The notes: generated from the letters alone by a model not told the origin. A stretch of DNA of 64,000 bases from Nitratireductor aestuarii (GCF_014641695.1 NZ_BMIF01000012.1:1-64000), one strand, 5' to 3'. Counted from the stretch's first letter, positions 25,116 through 33,905 are shown. Translations and numbers: made by a program.

Positions 25116-25976
25116 TCAGCCCTTGACCGAACCTTTGGTAAGGCCGGACACGATCAGGCGACCGAGCAGGGTAAAGACGATGAGGATCGGCAGGATGCCC
25201 AGAATGGCGGCTGCGGAAAGCGGCCCCCATTCGCGGCCGAAATAGCCGATGAAGTTGTAGATCGCGGGCTGGACCGGACGCAGCGCCGGATTGTCCACCA
25301 TCACCGTCGATGCCACGAACTCGTTCCACGATCCAACGAAGGCCATGACGCCAGCCGCGCCAAGTCCGGGCAGGATGAGGGGCAGGATGACCAGCCGCAG
25401 GATGGTGAAATGCCCCGCGCCATCGGCGATTGCCGCCTCATCCAGCTCGCGCGGAATGCCTTCCATCGTGCCCTTGATGATCCAGATCGCCATCGGAAGC
25501 TGGTGGGCCGTGTAGATCAGGGGCAAGGTATAGAAGTGGTTCGTGAGGCCAAGCTTCAGAAAATAGATGTAGTTCGGGATGAGCAGGGCAGCCGCCCCGA
25601 GCGACAGCGGGATGCTTGCTACAACCAGGAGAAGAAGCGGTTTCCGGCCGGGAAATTCGAACCGATCGAAGGCATAGGCTGCCGGCACGCCCAATAGAAG
25701 CACCATGACCACGGTAATCGTGCTGTAGGTGAGGGACACCGCAAGAGACTGACCGAAACCGCTTGCGAAGACGCGGCGGTAGTTCTCCAGCGTCGGCTCG
25801 AAGTCGAAAAGGGTAGGGGGGAAGCGGAAGAGATCCGCCTCGCTTTTCAGCGAGGTAAGAAAGCCCCAGATCAGCGGCGCCAGATTGAGCACGACGAGGC
25901 AGCCGAAGAGGAGGCCGACGAGCATCCCCTTCCAGGGAACGAGGTTCCTGCGTGGCATGGTTGCTGCTGACTTCAT
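25116..25976 (-). CDS. Sugar-type ABC permease (MalG/UgpE type)
   Basis: This 286-residue inner-membrane protein has six helices and the EAA loop IPRELDEAAIADGAGHFTIL (about 192-211) followed by LRLVILPLILPGLGAAG. The N-terminal MLVGLLFGCLVVLNLAPLIW is the first helix. It is the second permease of a CUT1-type carbohydrate importer. The ATG at 25976 has GGAAGGT 7 bases upstream; an ATG at 25982 overlaps the stop of the partner permease in an ATGA and could also be used. Together with the binding protein at 26904 and the ATPase at 30179 it forms a complete importer. Confidence 0.92.
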   Translation of the reverse strand: MKSAATMPRRNLVPWKGMLVGLLFGCLVVLNLAPLIWGFLTSLKSEADLFRFPPTLFDFEPTLENYRRVFASGFGQSLAVSLTYSTITVVMVLLLGVPAAYAFDRFEFPGRKPLLLLVVASIPLSLGAAALLIPNYIYFLKLGLTNHFYTLPLIYTAHQLPMAIWIIKGTMEGIPRELDEAAIADGAGHFTILRLVILPLILPGLGAAGVMAFVGSWNEFVASTVMVDNPALRPVQPAIYNFIGYFGREWGPLSAAAILGILPILIVFTLLGRLIVSGLTKGSVKG

Positions 25977-25978
25977 GA

Positions 25979-26836
25979 TCATACCTTCCACTTCGAAAGG
26001 CGCACGTAGGCCAGCACGAGCAACACGTTGCAGAGGAACATGATGAGCGCGAGTGAGGTGGCGGAGGCAAGGTCGTAGTTCACGAAGGCGCGGTCGAAGA
26101 CGTCTATGGCGAGAATGCGCGTTGCCGAGCCCGGCCCGCCGCCAGTGAGCACCAGGGGGCTTTCGACGGTGTTGATGTTGGAAAGGGTGAGCACGATCAC
26201 CACCAGCAGGAGCGGTGTTTTGAGCAGCGGCAGGATGATGTGCTGAAAGGTCTGCCAGGAACCGGCGCCATCCAGAGACGCCGCCTCGATGTAGTCTTCA
26301 GGGATGGACTTGAGACCGGCCAGCAGGATGATCAGCGCGTAGCCCAGCCGCTTCCAGACGGAAACAGCGATCAGCAATCCCATGGCCGAATTCGGATCGT
26401 TGAGGAACTGGATGTCAGGCAGGTTAAGCATGCGCAGGATCGACATAGCCATGCCGATGTCGCTGACGAACACCCATTTGAACAGGAGCGTTGCGACGAC
26501 GGTCGAGGTTATCCAGGGGATGATGACGATCATCTGCACAAGGAAGCCACGGCGCGGCGGCAGGCTGTGCACCCAGAGCGCCAGCGCGAGAGAGATGGCG
26601 ACGGTGAGAATGACCGAGAGCGATGTGTGGAAGACTGTTCTGCTGATGGTCCCCGAGAAGGTCGGGTCCGTGAGAAGATAGGAATAGTTCCTCAGGCCCA
26701 CGAAGTTTCCGACCGTCCCAAAGCGGATATGGTGCAGACTGAACCATACGCCGTAGAAGACGGGTGAAAACAGGACCAGCAAAAGGGCAGAGAACGCTGG
26801 GACTATGTAGAGCAGCCCAGTGGAGCGAGACGTCAT
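25979..26836 (-). CDS. Sugar-type ABC permease (MalF/UgpA type)
   Basis: A 285-residue inner-membrane protein opening TGLLYIVPAFSALLLVLFSP as first helix. The EAA-type loop IPEDYIEAASLDGAGSWQTF with HIILPLLKTPLLLVVIV lies at about 188-222. It partners the following MalG-type permease, overlapping at 25979-25982. The ATG at 26836 matches the usual N-terminus; an upstream codon at 26869 would start inside a 28-bp palindrome and is unlikely. Downstream of the binding-protein gene, it is preceded by the palindrome at 26856-26883. Confidence 0.9.
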   Translation of the reverse strand: MTSRSTGLLYIVPAFSALLLVLFSPVFYGVWFSLHHIRFGTVGNFVGLRNYSYLLTDPTFSGTISRTVFHTSLSVILTVAISLALALWVHSLPPRRGFLVQMIVIIPWITSTVVATLLFKWVFVSDIGMAMSILRMLNLPDIQFLNDPNSAMGLLIAVSVWKRLGYALIILLAGLKSIPEDYIEAASLDGAGSWQTFQHIILPLLKTPLLLVVIVLTLSNINTVESPLVLTGGGPGSATRILAIDVFDRAFVNYDLASATSLALIMFLCNVLLVLAYVRLSKWKV

Positions 26837-26855
26837 CAAGCACCGTGAAAATTGG

Positions 26856-26883
26856 GCTGACAGCTCCATATGGAGCTGTCAGC
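26856..26883. repeat. Perfect 28-bp palindrome between binding-protein and permease genes
   Basis: Positions 26856-26869 (GCTGACAGCTCCAT) are the exact reverse complement of 26870-26883. It lies 20 bases after the stop of the binding-protein gene and 20 bases before the permease start, with no spacer. In the transcript it would form a strong hairpin, of the kind that stabilises upstream binding-protein mRNA or partly stops transcription so permeases are made in smaller amount. The structure is seen; the function is inferred. Confidence 0.85.
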
Positions 26884-26903
26884 TGTTCTGCGAAAAGTTT
26901 CGT

Positions 26904-28202
26904 CTAGCGGCCGTTCTGGCGGTTGAAGTGTTCTTCCGCTTCCGTCAGCGCGGCTTTGATGTCCTTGCCCTCGACAAGCACCTGCTGGGTGGCGCGGTTT
27001 AGCGCCTGACGGTAACCGCCCACCGAGAATTCGATCGGGCTCAGCCAGCCTGCTTCCGCCGCGCCGGTTGCCGCCACGCTCAGATACTCATTACCCGGCT
27101 GGGAAATGAACTCCTTGAGCTCGGTGAGCGTGGACTTCATGCCAGGGATCTGGCCGCCAACTTCCGTCCAGAGCTTGTCGCCCGGATCGGCAAGCATGAA
27201 GTCGACAAACTTCGCGGCTGCTTCCTGCGACTTGCTGCCTGACCAGATGCCGACGGACCAGCCTGCCATGACGGCGGGGGAGTGCTTGCCGGCTTCAACG
27301 CCGGGCCAGAGCGACATGGAAACCTTGTCCTTGCCAAGCTTCGACTGCAGGGTCGAGATACGGACGGCAGAACCCTGGATCATTGCAATGCGATCCGAGG
27401 CGAACTGCTCGAAAAGGTCATCGACCGTCCACGTCGCCGCCTGCGATGGCGAGAGTCCGTCCTTGATCATTTGCGTGTAGAACTCGAGGCCCTTGACGCC
27501 GGCGTCCGAGGCAAAGTTGGCCTTGCCGTCCGGGTGAAACAGCGGCTCTCCCGAAGCAAGGATATGCGGGATCATCGGATGCGGATCTGCCTGCTGCTCG
27601 CTATAGGCAGCGGAGAACCCGTAACGCGTCACGTTCCCACTGGCGTCCTTCACGGTCAGCTTCTCGGCTGCGGCGCGAAGGTCATCCCAGGTCTTCAGAT
27701 CTTCCGGATTGATCCCCGCTTCTGCCAGCAGGTCCGGCCGATAGACGAGCGAGATATAGTTGCGCGACGTGAAGATGCCGTACTGCTTGCCGTCGACGGA
27801 GGTCAGGTCCCAATATGCATCCTTGAAGTCAGCCTTCTTTTCCTCTGGCCAGTTGTTGACGAGAAGTTCGTTCAGGTCCGCAAGCGAACCGGACTGGATC
27901 GCGTCGCCCAGGAAGTCGGTCACCACCCAGATGACATCCGGCGCGGAGCCGGAGCCGTGCGCGGCGAGGAACTTCGGCGTCATCTGATCCCAGACCTGCG
28001 GCTCCACGACAACGTCGATGTCAGGATTGGCCGCCTCGAAGTCCTTGACGATTTGCGCCAGGGCGACTTCGCGCGGTGCTGTTCCTTCCGGGTTGAGGAA
28101 GGTCCACATGCGCACGGTTTCAGCCATGGCAGTCGTGGACCATAGCGCCGTGACCGCAATGGCGGCGCCCATTACCAGTCGTGCAGTCTTCCTTCTCAAC
28201 AT
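26904..28202 (-). CDS. Sugar-type ABC substrate-binding protein
   Basis: This 432-residue exported protein has a Sec signal peptide (KTARLVMGAAIAVTALWSTT, cleavage after AMA near residue 27) followed by a family 1 extracellular-solute-binding fold: VRMWTFLNPEGTAPREVALA, DIDVVVEPQVWDQMTPKF, GSAPDVIWVVTDFLGDAI and AVMAGWSVGIWSGSKSQEAAA. It captures the carbohydrate in the periplasm for the two permeases encoded next. The GntR regulator gene lies 24 bp upstream on the same strand and the enolase-superfamily enzyme before that, so the compound imported may be a sugar acid or alcohol. The ligand cannot be read from sequence. Confidence 0.93.
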   Translation of the reverse strand: MLRRKTARLVMGAAIAVTALWSTTAMAETVRMWTFLNPEGTAPREVALAQIVKDFEAANPDIDVVVEPQVWDQMTPKFLAAHGSGSAPDVIWVVTDFLGDAIQSGSLADLNELLVNNWPEEKKADFKDAYWDLTSVDGKQYGIFTSRNYISLVYRPDLLAEAGINPEDLKTWDDLRAAAEKLTVKDASGNVTRYGFSAAYSEQQADPHPMIPHILASGEPLFHPDGKANFASDAGVKGLEFYTQMIKDGLSPSQAATWTVDDLFEQFASDRIAMIQGSAVRISTLQSKLGKDKVSMSLWPGVEAGKHSPAVMAGWSVGIWSGSKSQEAAAKFVDFMLADPGDKLWTEVGGQIPGMKSTLTELKEFISQPGNEYLSVAATGAAEAGWLSPIEFSVGGYRQALNRATQQVLVEGKDIKAALTEAEEHFNRQNGR

Positions 28203-28226
28203 TGCTTCCTCCCTGAAAAGCAGTTG

Positions 28227-28931
28227 CTATTTCCTCAGATCATGGTCTCCCAAGGCATCCTTCAGCGAGCGGGAAATGTGGGCGCGAACGGCAGCGCCGT
28301 AGGCCTCCAGATCCCGCGCCCGCAGCCCGTCGATGATGGCCTTGTGCTCCTCACCCTCCAACTCCACGCGCGTCCGCCAGGTATCGAGGCCGCGTTGCAC
28401 CAACCCGCCAACCACCTTCGGCTGAAGGCTGCGGTACATGGATGCAAGAATTGGATTTCCTGCCAGTTCGATGATGGTCGTATGGAAGCTGGCGTTCAGT
28501 TCCAGTTTGGTCGCGTGGTCCATATGGGCGGCGTCGCGCAGCTGCGCCTGCTGCAGCTCATCGAGACGGTCGAGCACGGCGTGATCCAGCGCCCCCTCCT
28601 TGAGACGCTGGATCACGCGTTCCCCCGCACAAAGTTCGAGCGACTGCCGCACCTCAGCCACATTGCGGATCTGCTCGGCGGTCGGCACGCGCAGATGAAA
28701 GCCCCTGCGCTGGATGCTCTCGATAAAACCTTCGGAGGCCAGCTGCATCAACGCTTCACGAACCGGCGTGATCGACACGCCAAAGCGCGCGGCCAGTTGC
28801 TCCGGGTACAGACGTTCACCTTCCTCCAGCTGCCCGCCTATGATCAGGCTGACGAGCCTGTTCCTCACGCTTTCCGCGAGCGTTTCGCCGAGACGCGGGG
28901 AACTGTCGATGAGCGCGCTTGGAGCCATCAT
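28227..28931 (-). CDS. GntR-family regulator (FadR/FCD type)
   Basis: The 234-residue protein has an N-terminal GntR winged helix (LIIGGQLEEGERLYPEQLAA, then RFGVSITPVREALMQLAS, about 28-80) and a helical FCD effector domain with acid/His residues (SFHTTIIELAGNPILAS at about 150-166). FCD-type regulators usually bind organic acids and repress catabolic genes. Its ATG overlaps the stop of the enolase-superfamily gene in an ATGA, so the two are translated together. A 14-bp palindrome upstream of that gene is a candidate binding site. It therefore probably controls the whole importer locus in both directions. Confidence 0.92.
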   Translation of the reverse strand: MMAPSALIDSSPRLGETLAESVRNRLVSLIIGGQLEEGERLYPEQLAARFGVSITPVREALMQLASEGFIESIQRRGFHLRVPTAEQIRNVAEVRQSLELCAGERVIQRLKEGALDHAVLDRLDELQQAQLRDAAHMDHATKLELNASFHTTIIELAGNPILASMYRSLQPKVVGGLVQRGLDTWRTRVELEGEEHKAIIDGLRARDLEAYGAAVRAHISRSLKDALGDHDLRK

Positions 28932-30088
28932 GCCGCCCTTTGCCGAAGAATGTAGCGGTCCAGAAGCTCAAGGTTAGGCTCGCCGCCATGGCCCGGACGG
29001 TCGGCTGCGATCAGCTGTCCGTCCTTCAGTTCAACCGAAAACAGACCGAGCTTGTCGCGCAGCGGATTGAGCAGGCGGTTGACCTCATAGGTCACGAAAG
29101 CCTCGGCTGCGCGGCATGCATGAAGGGAAGCGGCAACAGCAACACAGGCGCCGACGCCGTGCGGCGCAAGCTTTACTCCGTTCTTGCGGCAGAGCTCGCC
29201 GGTTCGCAACAGTCCCGTCACGCCTCCTGCGCGCCCGATGTTGCACTGGATGAAGTCAACGGCCTCGGCCTTGATGAGTGCGGCGTAAGCCTCCTGCGTG
29301 AACTCGTTCTCGCCTGCACCGATTGGAACCGGAGATGCCTTGCGCACCGCGCGCAAACCTTCGGGATTGTCCGGATTGATCGGCTCTTCAAGCCAGCCGA
29401 TGTCGTAGCGGTCGAGGTGGCGCGCAAGCTCGATTGCCTCGTCCACCTGGTAGGCGCAGTTGGCGTCCAGATAGAGCGGCGCGGTACCGGCCTCGTCGCG
29501 CGCGGCCTCTATATGATCGAGGTCGACCTTCACCCCGCGGCCGATCTTGAGCTTGAACGCGGTGTAACCCTGACGCTTGTATTCCCGCAGCTCGGCTGCT
29601 GTCTCGGCGGGCGTCTCGCGGAAGGGGACGGGGCTCACATAGACGTTGACCGGTCCCGGTGTGGCGCCCAGCGTGACAGCTAGCGGCTGGTTTTTAGAAC
29701 GGGCGACGAGGTCCCACAGCGCAATGTCGACGCCACTCAACGCCTCCATTGCCGCCCCCCTCGTCAGCCCGAGGGCGTAGAAATACGCCCTTAAGTCGGA
29801 AGTCATGGCATAGGGATCATCAACGACCGACCCGATGATGGCCGGCGCGATGATCTCATTGATCAGCGCCGTCGTCTGAAGCGGGTGCGGGAGCCCGAAG
29901 CACTCGCCGTAGCCGATCGTCCCGTCGTCCGCCTCAACGATAACGAGCGTGCTGTACTGCCCGCGGCGCGGAATGCGCCGGAAATGGGCCGCCGGCGTCT
30001 TGAGCTGCGGAGGCACCTGACCTTCACCGCCAAAAATATCCGCAAAGGCAGCCTCGAGCGGCAGCGCCCGGATCGATGCGATCTTCAT
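28928..30088 (-). CDS. Mandelate racemase/muconate lactonizing-type enolase-superfamily enzyme
   Basis: A 386-residue enolase-superfamily enzyme. The catalytic Lys pair is in TAFKLKIGRGVKVD, the metal ligands in LYLDANCAYQ, DIGWLEEPINP and PIGAGENEFTQ, and a candidate His in LAPHGVGACVA. The segment before that His reads IQCNIGRAGGVTG, with Asn (29240-29242) where the mandelate-racemase group usually has the Asp of its His-Asp dyad. It is therefore likely a dehydratase or epimerase of sugar-acid type with a modified dyad. The ATG at 30088, preceded by AGGA at good spacing, is preferred over 30094. Substrate unknown; the context of ABC sugar importer and GMC enzyme suggests an aldonate or uronate-like compound. 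Confidence 0.88.
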   Translation of the reverse strand: MKIASIRALPLEAAFADIFGGEGQVPPQLKTPAAHFRRIPRRGQYSTLVIVEADDGTIGYGECFGLPHPLQTTALINEIIAPAIIGSVVDDPYAMTSDLRAYFYALGLTRGAAMEALSGVDIALWDLVARSKNQPLAVTLGATPGPVNVYVSPVPFRETPAETAAELREYKRQGYTAFKLKIGRGVKVDLDHIEAARDEAGTAPLYLDANCAYQVDEAIELARHLDRYDIGWLEEPINPDNPEGLRAVRKASPVPIGAGENEFTQEAYAALIKAEAVDFIQCNIGRAGGVTGLLRTGELCRKNGVKLAPHGVGACVAVAASLHACRAAEAFVTYEVNRLLNPLRDKLGLFSVELKDGQLIAADRPGHGGEPNLELLDRYILRQRAA

Positions 30089-30099
30089 TGCCATTCCTA

Positions 30100-30113
30100 T
30101 AAATTATAATTTA
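30100..30113. promoter_or_regulatory. Perfect 14-bp palindrome, candidate GntR operator
   Basis: TAAATTATAATTTA is a perfect palindrome in the 90-bp divergent region between the enolase-superfamily gene and the ATPase gene. It is followed by ACAAATTGTATGC, which contains a TTGTAT half-site of the kind FCD GntR proteins recognise. Control of both directions by the nearby GntR protein is inferred. Confidence 0.5.
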
Positions 30114-30178
30114 CAAATTGTATGCGACCGTTATGTTCGTTCGTCAATAGGGTTTGTGGTGGAACTGGGAGGCAGCCA

Positions 30179-31246
30179 ATGACCGACATCTCCATCCAGA
30201 GGCTGCGCAAGGCCTATGGAAATCTCGAGGTCATCCATGGGATCGACCTTGCGATAGAGCCTGGGGAGTTCGTGGCGCTGGTAGGCCCGTCGGGATGTGG
30301 CAAGTCCACGCTTCTTCGCATGATCGCCGGGCTGGAACAGATCTCGGGCGGTGACCTGTTCATCGGCAATCTGCGCATGAATGACGTGCCGCCCAAGGAC
30401 CGCGACATCGCCATGGTCTTCCAGGGCTATGCGCTCTACCCGCACATGACGGTGGCGGACAACATGGGCTTCTCACTGCGGCTGAGGAAGGTGGCGAAGG
30501 ACGAGAAAGACCGAAGAGTTCGGGAAGCTGCTGCCATGCTCGGCCTCGAAAACCTTCTGCAGCGCTATCCGAAGGAGCTTTCCGGCGGCCAGCGCCAGCG
30601 CGTTGCCATGGGCCGGGCGATCGTGCGCAATCCAAAGGTGTTCCTGTTTGACGAACCGCTGTCAAACCTCGATGCGAAGCTTCGTGTCCATACCCGCGCC
30701 GAGATCAAGTCTCTGCACCGGCGTCTTGGAACGACAACTGTCTATGTGACGCACGACCAGATCGAGGCCATGACCATGGCGGATCGCATTGTCGTCATGA
30801 ACGCAGGCAACGTGGAGCAGGTGGGCACGCCGCTGGAGCTTTATGACGAGCCCTCCAACATGTTCGTTGCGGGCTTCCTCGGCTCCCCCGCAATGAACTT
30901 CATCCCCGGCAGCTACGATCCGGCCACGGGCAACTTCTCCGTCCGCAATGGGCCCGCCATCAATGTCGGAGCTAACCGCTGGAACCATGGCGGGGAGGCC
31001 ATGCTGGGCATCCGCCCGGAAGATTTTACGCTCGGTGGTGAGCTTGCCCTACCCATCGAACTCATCGAGCCGACCGGATCGGACACGCATGTGGTGTTCA
31101 GCCTGGGTGAGTCCCAGGTCACCGCGGTCTTCCATGACCGGATTGCGCAAGAAGTCGGGGAGACCATGCCGGTCTCCCTCGGGGGAAGAGCTCACCTCTT
31201 TGACCCGCGTTCGTCGCAACGTATTGCTGCGAGGGTGCAGATCTAG
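30179..31246 (+). CDS. Sugar-type ABC ATPase (MalK/UgpC type)
   Basis: The 355-residue ATPase has Walker A GPSGCGKSTLLR (about 37-48), Q-loop VFQGYALYPHMTV, signature LSGGQRQRVAMGRAI, Walker B FLFDEPLSNLDAKLR and H-loop VTHDQIEAMTMADR. The C-terminal part (about 235-355) is the MalK-type TOBE/OB regulatory domain, including GIRPEDF. It serves the carbohydrate importer whose other genes lie on the opposite strand across the palindrome at 30100. The ATG at 30179 follows GGGAGGCAGCCA; an in-frame codon at 30122 is unlikely. Its 3' end overlaps the GST gene. Confidence 0.95.
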   Translation: MTDISIQRLRKAYGNLEVIHGIDLAIEPGEFVALVGPSGCGKSTLLRMIAGLEQISGGDLFIGNLRMNDVPPKDRDIAMVFQGYALYPHMTVADNMGFSLRLRKVAKDEKDRRVREAAAMLGLENLLQRYPKELSGGQRQRVAMGRAIVRNPKVFLFDEPLSNLDAKLRVHTRAEIKSLHRRLGTTTVYVTHDQIEAMTMADRIVVMNAGNVEQVGTPLELYDEPSNMFVAGFLGSPAMNFIPGSYDPATGNFSVRNGPAINVGANRWNHGGEAMLGIRPEDFTLGGELALPIELIEPTGSDTHVVFSLGESQVTAVFHDRIAQEVGETMPVSLGGRAHLFDPRSSQRIAARVQI

Positions 31247-31941
31247 CTCCAATCATATCCGAAAAGGCGGGCGGAATCCGCTCCAAGCCGGCGCAGAAAA
31301 CCCTCGCGCCACGCGTAGGCAGGATCGTCGGGCGTCAGGTACCGGATGGCGCTCAGGGATCGCACCCACATCAAGCTTCCCATGAGGGCGATATCCGCAT
31401 AACCCGGTGCGTCGCCCGCGAGGAAGGGTGAGGCGGACAGCGTCCAGTTGAGCGGCGCAAGCGCGGTCCGGAGGTTGCGCACCACCAACTCTTCGCCGGG
31501 GGAAAGCTCCTCCAGCCGCTTGCCTAAACGCTGCTCACGGCTTTCGCGGAAATAGGCACGGTCGCACTCGGCAATGCGCTCAAGGGTGATCGGCGTGAGC
31601 AGTGGCGCCAGGATCGGATGAAGCGCCGTGTCCACCCAATTGGTGACGAACCGCGTGAGGGACCGGCCGTCACCGTCCGGAAACAGAGTGGGGCGATCCG
31701 GGTAGGTATCCTCCAGGTAGTTCGCGATCTCCCAGGAGTCCGACACGACCTTGTCGCCATCCTTGATGACTGGAACCTTGTCCTGCCCGGAGAAGGTGAG
31801 AAGCGCCTTGTCGGAAAAGCGGATGGGCACCGTTTCGAATGCCAGGCCCTTGTGCTCCAGCGCCAGGCGCGCCCGCCAGCAGAATGGGCTGAACCGCGTC
31901 GTCTCCTCCGCCCCAACAAGCTCGTAAAGAACAATTGTCAT
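31243..31941 (-). CDS. Glutathione S-transferase family protein
   Basis: This 232-residue GST-like protein has an N-terminal thioredoxin fold with RFSPFCWRARLALEHKGL (a Cys at about residue 21 in the usual glutathione-binding place) and KVPVIKDGDKVVSDSWEIAN (about 56-75), with the Ser/Asp pair used for glutathione binding. The C-terminal helical domain contains FLAGDAPGYADIALMGSL. The sequence resembles the beta-etherase/LigE-like side of the family, but the substrate is unknown. It converges with the ATPase gene and overlaps its end by 4 bp. No operon partner on its strand. Confidence 0.88.
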   Translation of the reverse strand: MTIVLYELVGAEETTRFSPFCWRARLALEHKGLAFETVPIRFSDKALLTFSGQDKVPVIKDGDKVVSDSWEIANYLEDTYPDRPTLFPDGDGRSLTRFVTNWVDTALHPILAPLLTPITLERIAECDRAYFRESREQRLGKRLEELSPGEELVVRNLRTALAPLNWTLSASPFLAGDAPGYADIALMGSLMWVRSLSAIRYLTPDDPAYAWREGFLRRLGADSARLFGYDWS

Positions 31942-32207
31942 TCGTTGTCATCTATCCATTCAATGCACCGTCCTCCCCCCCCCTGGAAGGAAATGGTCGC
32001 AGCGCGCGTTGACAGCGCCATCTGATGCCCCTTGCCGACATGTTCGCCGGAGAATGAGGAATAGGCAATCACCGCCTGGGTGCTTATGCCCAGCCGCGTA
32101 ATTCACCGTTTGTCCGTTTTGCGCCTGTTTTTGACTTTTCGGCGCAAGCGCCGCCACGTCGTCTCGACGATGATCAGGCATCACCAACTCGTTTCAGAGG
32201 ATGAGAC
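31942..32207. other. Divergent intergenic region, nothing clear
   Basis: 266 bp between the divergent GST and monooxygenase-like genes. A C-rich run (tcctccccccccc) lies near 31971-31981. No convincing promoter, operator or gene was found, though promoters for both flanking genes must lie here. Confidence 0.4.
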
Positions 32208-32513
32208 ATGATCATCGCAATCATCGACTTTGAAGTGCTGCCGGAAAGCCGCTTGTGTTTACTTACGGCCCTGCAGCCATTGCTGGCTGAGGCGCGGAAT
32301 TTCGGTGGCAACCTCGGCTACCGCGCATTTATGGACAGCGAAAACAATGCGCATATCGGAATCATGCATGAATGGGAGACACTCGAGCACTTTCGCGCTT
32401 ATGCTTCGTCTGACCTGTTCAGTCGGATGGGGCAAATTCTGCGTCCGGCGATGACGGTGCCGCCGGTCAGCCGGCGACTGCAAAGTGAAAACCTGGAGGA
32501 GGTTCGCGGGTGA
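32208..32513 (+). CDS. Antibiotic biosynthesis monooxygenase (ABM)-domain protein
   Basis: This 101-residue protein has the small ferredoxin-like ABM fold: MIIAIIDFEVLPESRLCLL as first strand and helix, EARNFGGNLGYRAFMDSE in the middle, and HIGIMHEWETLEHFRAYASS, with the usual W/H pair near residues 54-62. Family members are cofactor-free quinol monooxygenases or stress proteins acting on quinones or haem. Its GTGA stop/start overlap with the AraC gene means co-translation, so the AraC protein may regulate it in response to an aromatic compound. The role is inferred from family only. Confidence 0.85.
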   Translation: MIIAIIDFEVLPESRLCLLTALQPLLAEARNFGGNLGYRAFMDSENNAHIGIMHEWETLEHFRAYASSDLFSRMGQILRPAMTVPPVSRRLQSENLEEVRG

Positions 32514-33283
32514 ATGAGCGTGTTGTCTCCGTAGCTGAGGCACATTGTATCCGCCAGGATCTGTTGCCGCAGCCACCACGTGAGTTCCAGATCCAGCACC
32601 ATTATCTTCTTTATGCGTCTGCCGGCGCCATGCGGCTGGAAGCGGGGGAAGCGGCCTGGTCGCTCCCGCCGGCAAGAGCGGCTTTGGTTGCAGCCGGCAC
32701 GCCAGTGCGCCTCCTGCTCAAGCAGAAGATGTCCGTCTGCTCGGTGCTGTTTTCGACCAGCTTTGCGCCTGCGCCGACATCGGCACTTTCCGTATTCGAG
32801 ACGACACCGCTCGCGCGTGAACTCCTGCTGGAATGCGGTCGACTGGCAGACGAGGGCGAACCCTTGTCCGAGTACGGGCGGACACTGTTCCGGACGTTGC
32901 AGATGATATCGTGGCGCCTTGCGGAGAAGCCAAGTCGAGCGACCATGCCTATAGGCAGGAGCAGTGGTGTCGTGCGGGCGCTTGCCCTCACGGAGGAGCG
33001 CCTTTCAGCGGGCATCCATTTCGAAGAGATCGCGCAGATGACGGGGCAGACACCGAGAACCCTTGCGCGTAAATTGTCCGCCGAGACGGGGTTGAGCTGG
33101 GGGCAGATCGTCCAGAAAATGCGGATGATCCGCGCCATTGAGATGCTGGCGGAGACGAGAGCGCCGGTCACCGAAGTCGCTTTGGCCGTGGGATATCAGT
33201 CCCTGTCAGCGTTCAACGCCGCCTTTCGCAGCTTCACGGGCGAGACGCCCACGGCCTATCGGGCTGGTTTCGCGTCCGGCTGA
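32510..33283 (+). CDS. AraC-family regulator
   Basis: The 257-residue protein has a C-terminal AraC double helix-turn-helix at about 160-255: IHFEEIAQMTGQTPRTLARK and VTEVALAVGYQSLSAFNAAF with TGETPTAYRAGF. The N-terminal half is a cupin-like effector domain (HHYLLYASAGAMRLEAGEAA, then ARAALVAAGTPVRLLLK). It starts with GTG in a GTGA overlap with the upstream ABM gene, giving a two-gene operon. The inducer is unknown. Ends 158 bp before the TctB gene, which it might also control. Confidence 0.9.
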   Translation: MNERVVSVAEAHCIRQDLLPQPPREFQIQHHYLLYASAGAMRLEAGEAAWSLPPARAALVAAGTPVRLLLKQKMSVCSVLFSTSFAPAPTSALSVFETTPLARELLLECGRLADEGEPLSEYGRTLFRTLQMISWRLAEKPSRATMPIGRSSGVVRALALTEERLSAGIHFEEIAQMTGQTPRTLARKLSAETGLSWGQIVQKMRMIRAIEMLAETRAPVTEVALAVGYQSLSAFNAAFRSFTGETPTAYRAGFASG

Positions 33284-33441
33284 TGAGGCGCCCTGAGGCA
33301 AGGCCTGCAACTTGACGCCGCTGACGCTTCCCTTTAATTGTTCGCCAATGCGTATTTCGTTTCAGGATGGCGAAGCGAAAGGGATGGAGGAGCCAGGCCG
33401 GAGCTTATGTTCGGGCCTTGCACAGCGCATCGGGAGGGATG

Positions 33442-33903
33442 ATGCTGAAGAATCCCAAGGAGGGGGCGGCCGGCTTGTTCTTTGCGGCCGTTGGCCTGCT
33501 GTATGGCCTGATGGCGTGGAGCAGCCTCGACATCGGAACCGCGCTGAACATGGGGCCGGGCTACTTCCCGATCGTACTGTCTGCCATCATCTTCGTCTTT
33601 GGGGCGATGATGATGGGTCGCTCGCTGGTAACCCCCGGTGAAACACCCATCGGGAAGGTGCCTTGGCGGCCGCTGCTTCTGATCATGGGCGCTCCCGTCG
33701 TGTTTGCCACCGTGGCTGAAGAGATCGGGATGTTCCCCGCCGTATTCGTGACCACTGCGGTGGCGGCCTTTGCCTACCCCGGGGCCACAGTCCCGCGCAT
33801 CCTTGCCATCAGCTTCGGCCTGTCGGTCTTCTGCACGCTGGTCTTCGCCTACGCAGGTCGTGTTCCGATCCCGGTGATCGGGCCAGCGTTCGGAGAGTGG
33901 TAG
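33442..33903 (+). CDS. tctB: Tripartite tricarboxylate transporter small membrane subunit
   Basis: A 153-residue membrane protein with four hydrophobic helices: EGAAGLFFAAVGLLYGLMAW, FPIVLSAIIFVFGAMMMGRS, PLLLIMGAPVVFATVAEEIG and ISFGLSVFCTLVFAYAGRV. This fits TctB. The start at 33442, just after GGGAGGG, is preferred over far-upstream codons whose extension is not family-like; 33439 is also possible. TctB and TctA form the membrane core that imports a carboxylate using the periplasmic TctC protein. tctA starts 2 bp after its stop. Confidence 0.9.
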   Translation: MLKNPKEGAAGLFFAAVGLLYGLMAWSSLDIGTALNMGPGYFPIVLSAIIFVFGAMMMGRSLVTPGETPIGKVPWRPLLLIMGAPVVFATVAEEIGMFPAVFVTTAVAAFAYPGATVPRILAISFGLSVFCTLVFAYAGRVPIPVIGPAFGEW

Positions 33904-33905
33904 AG

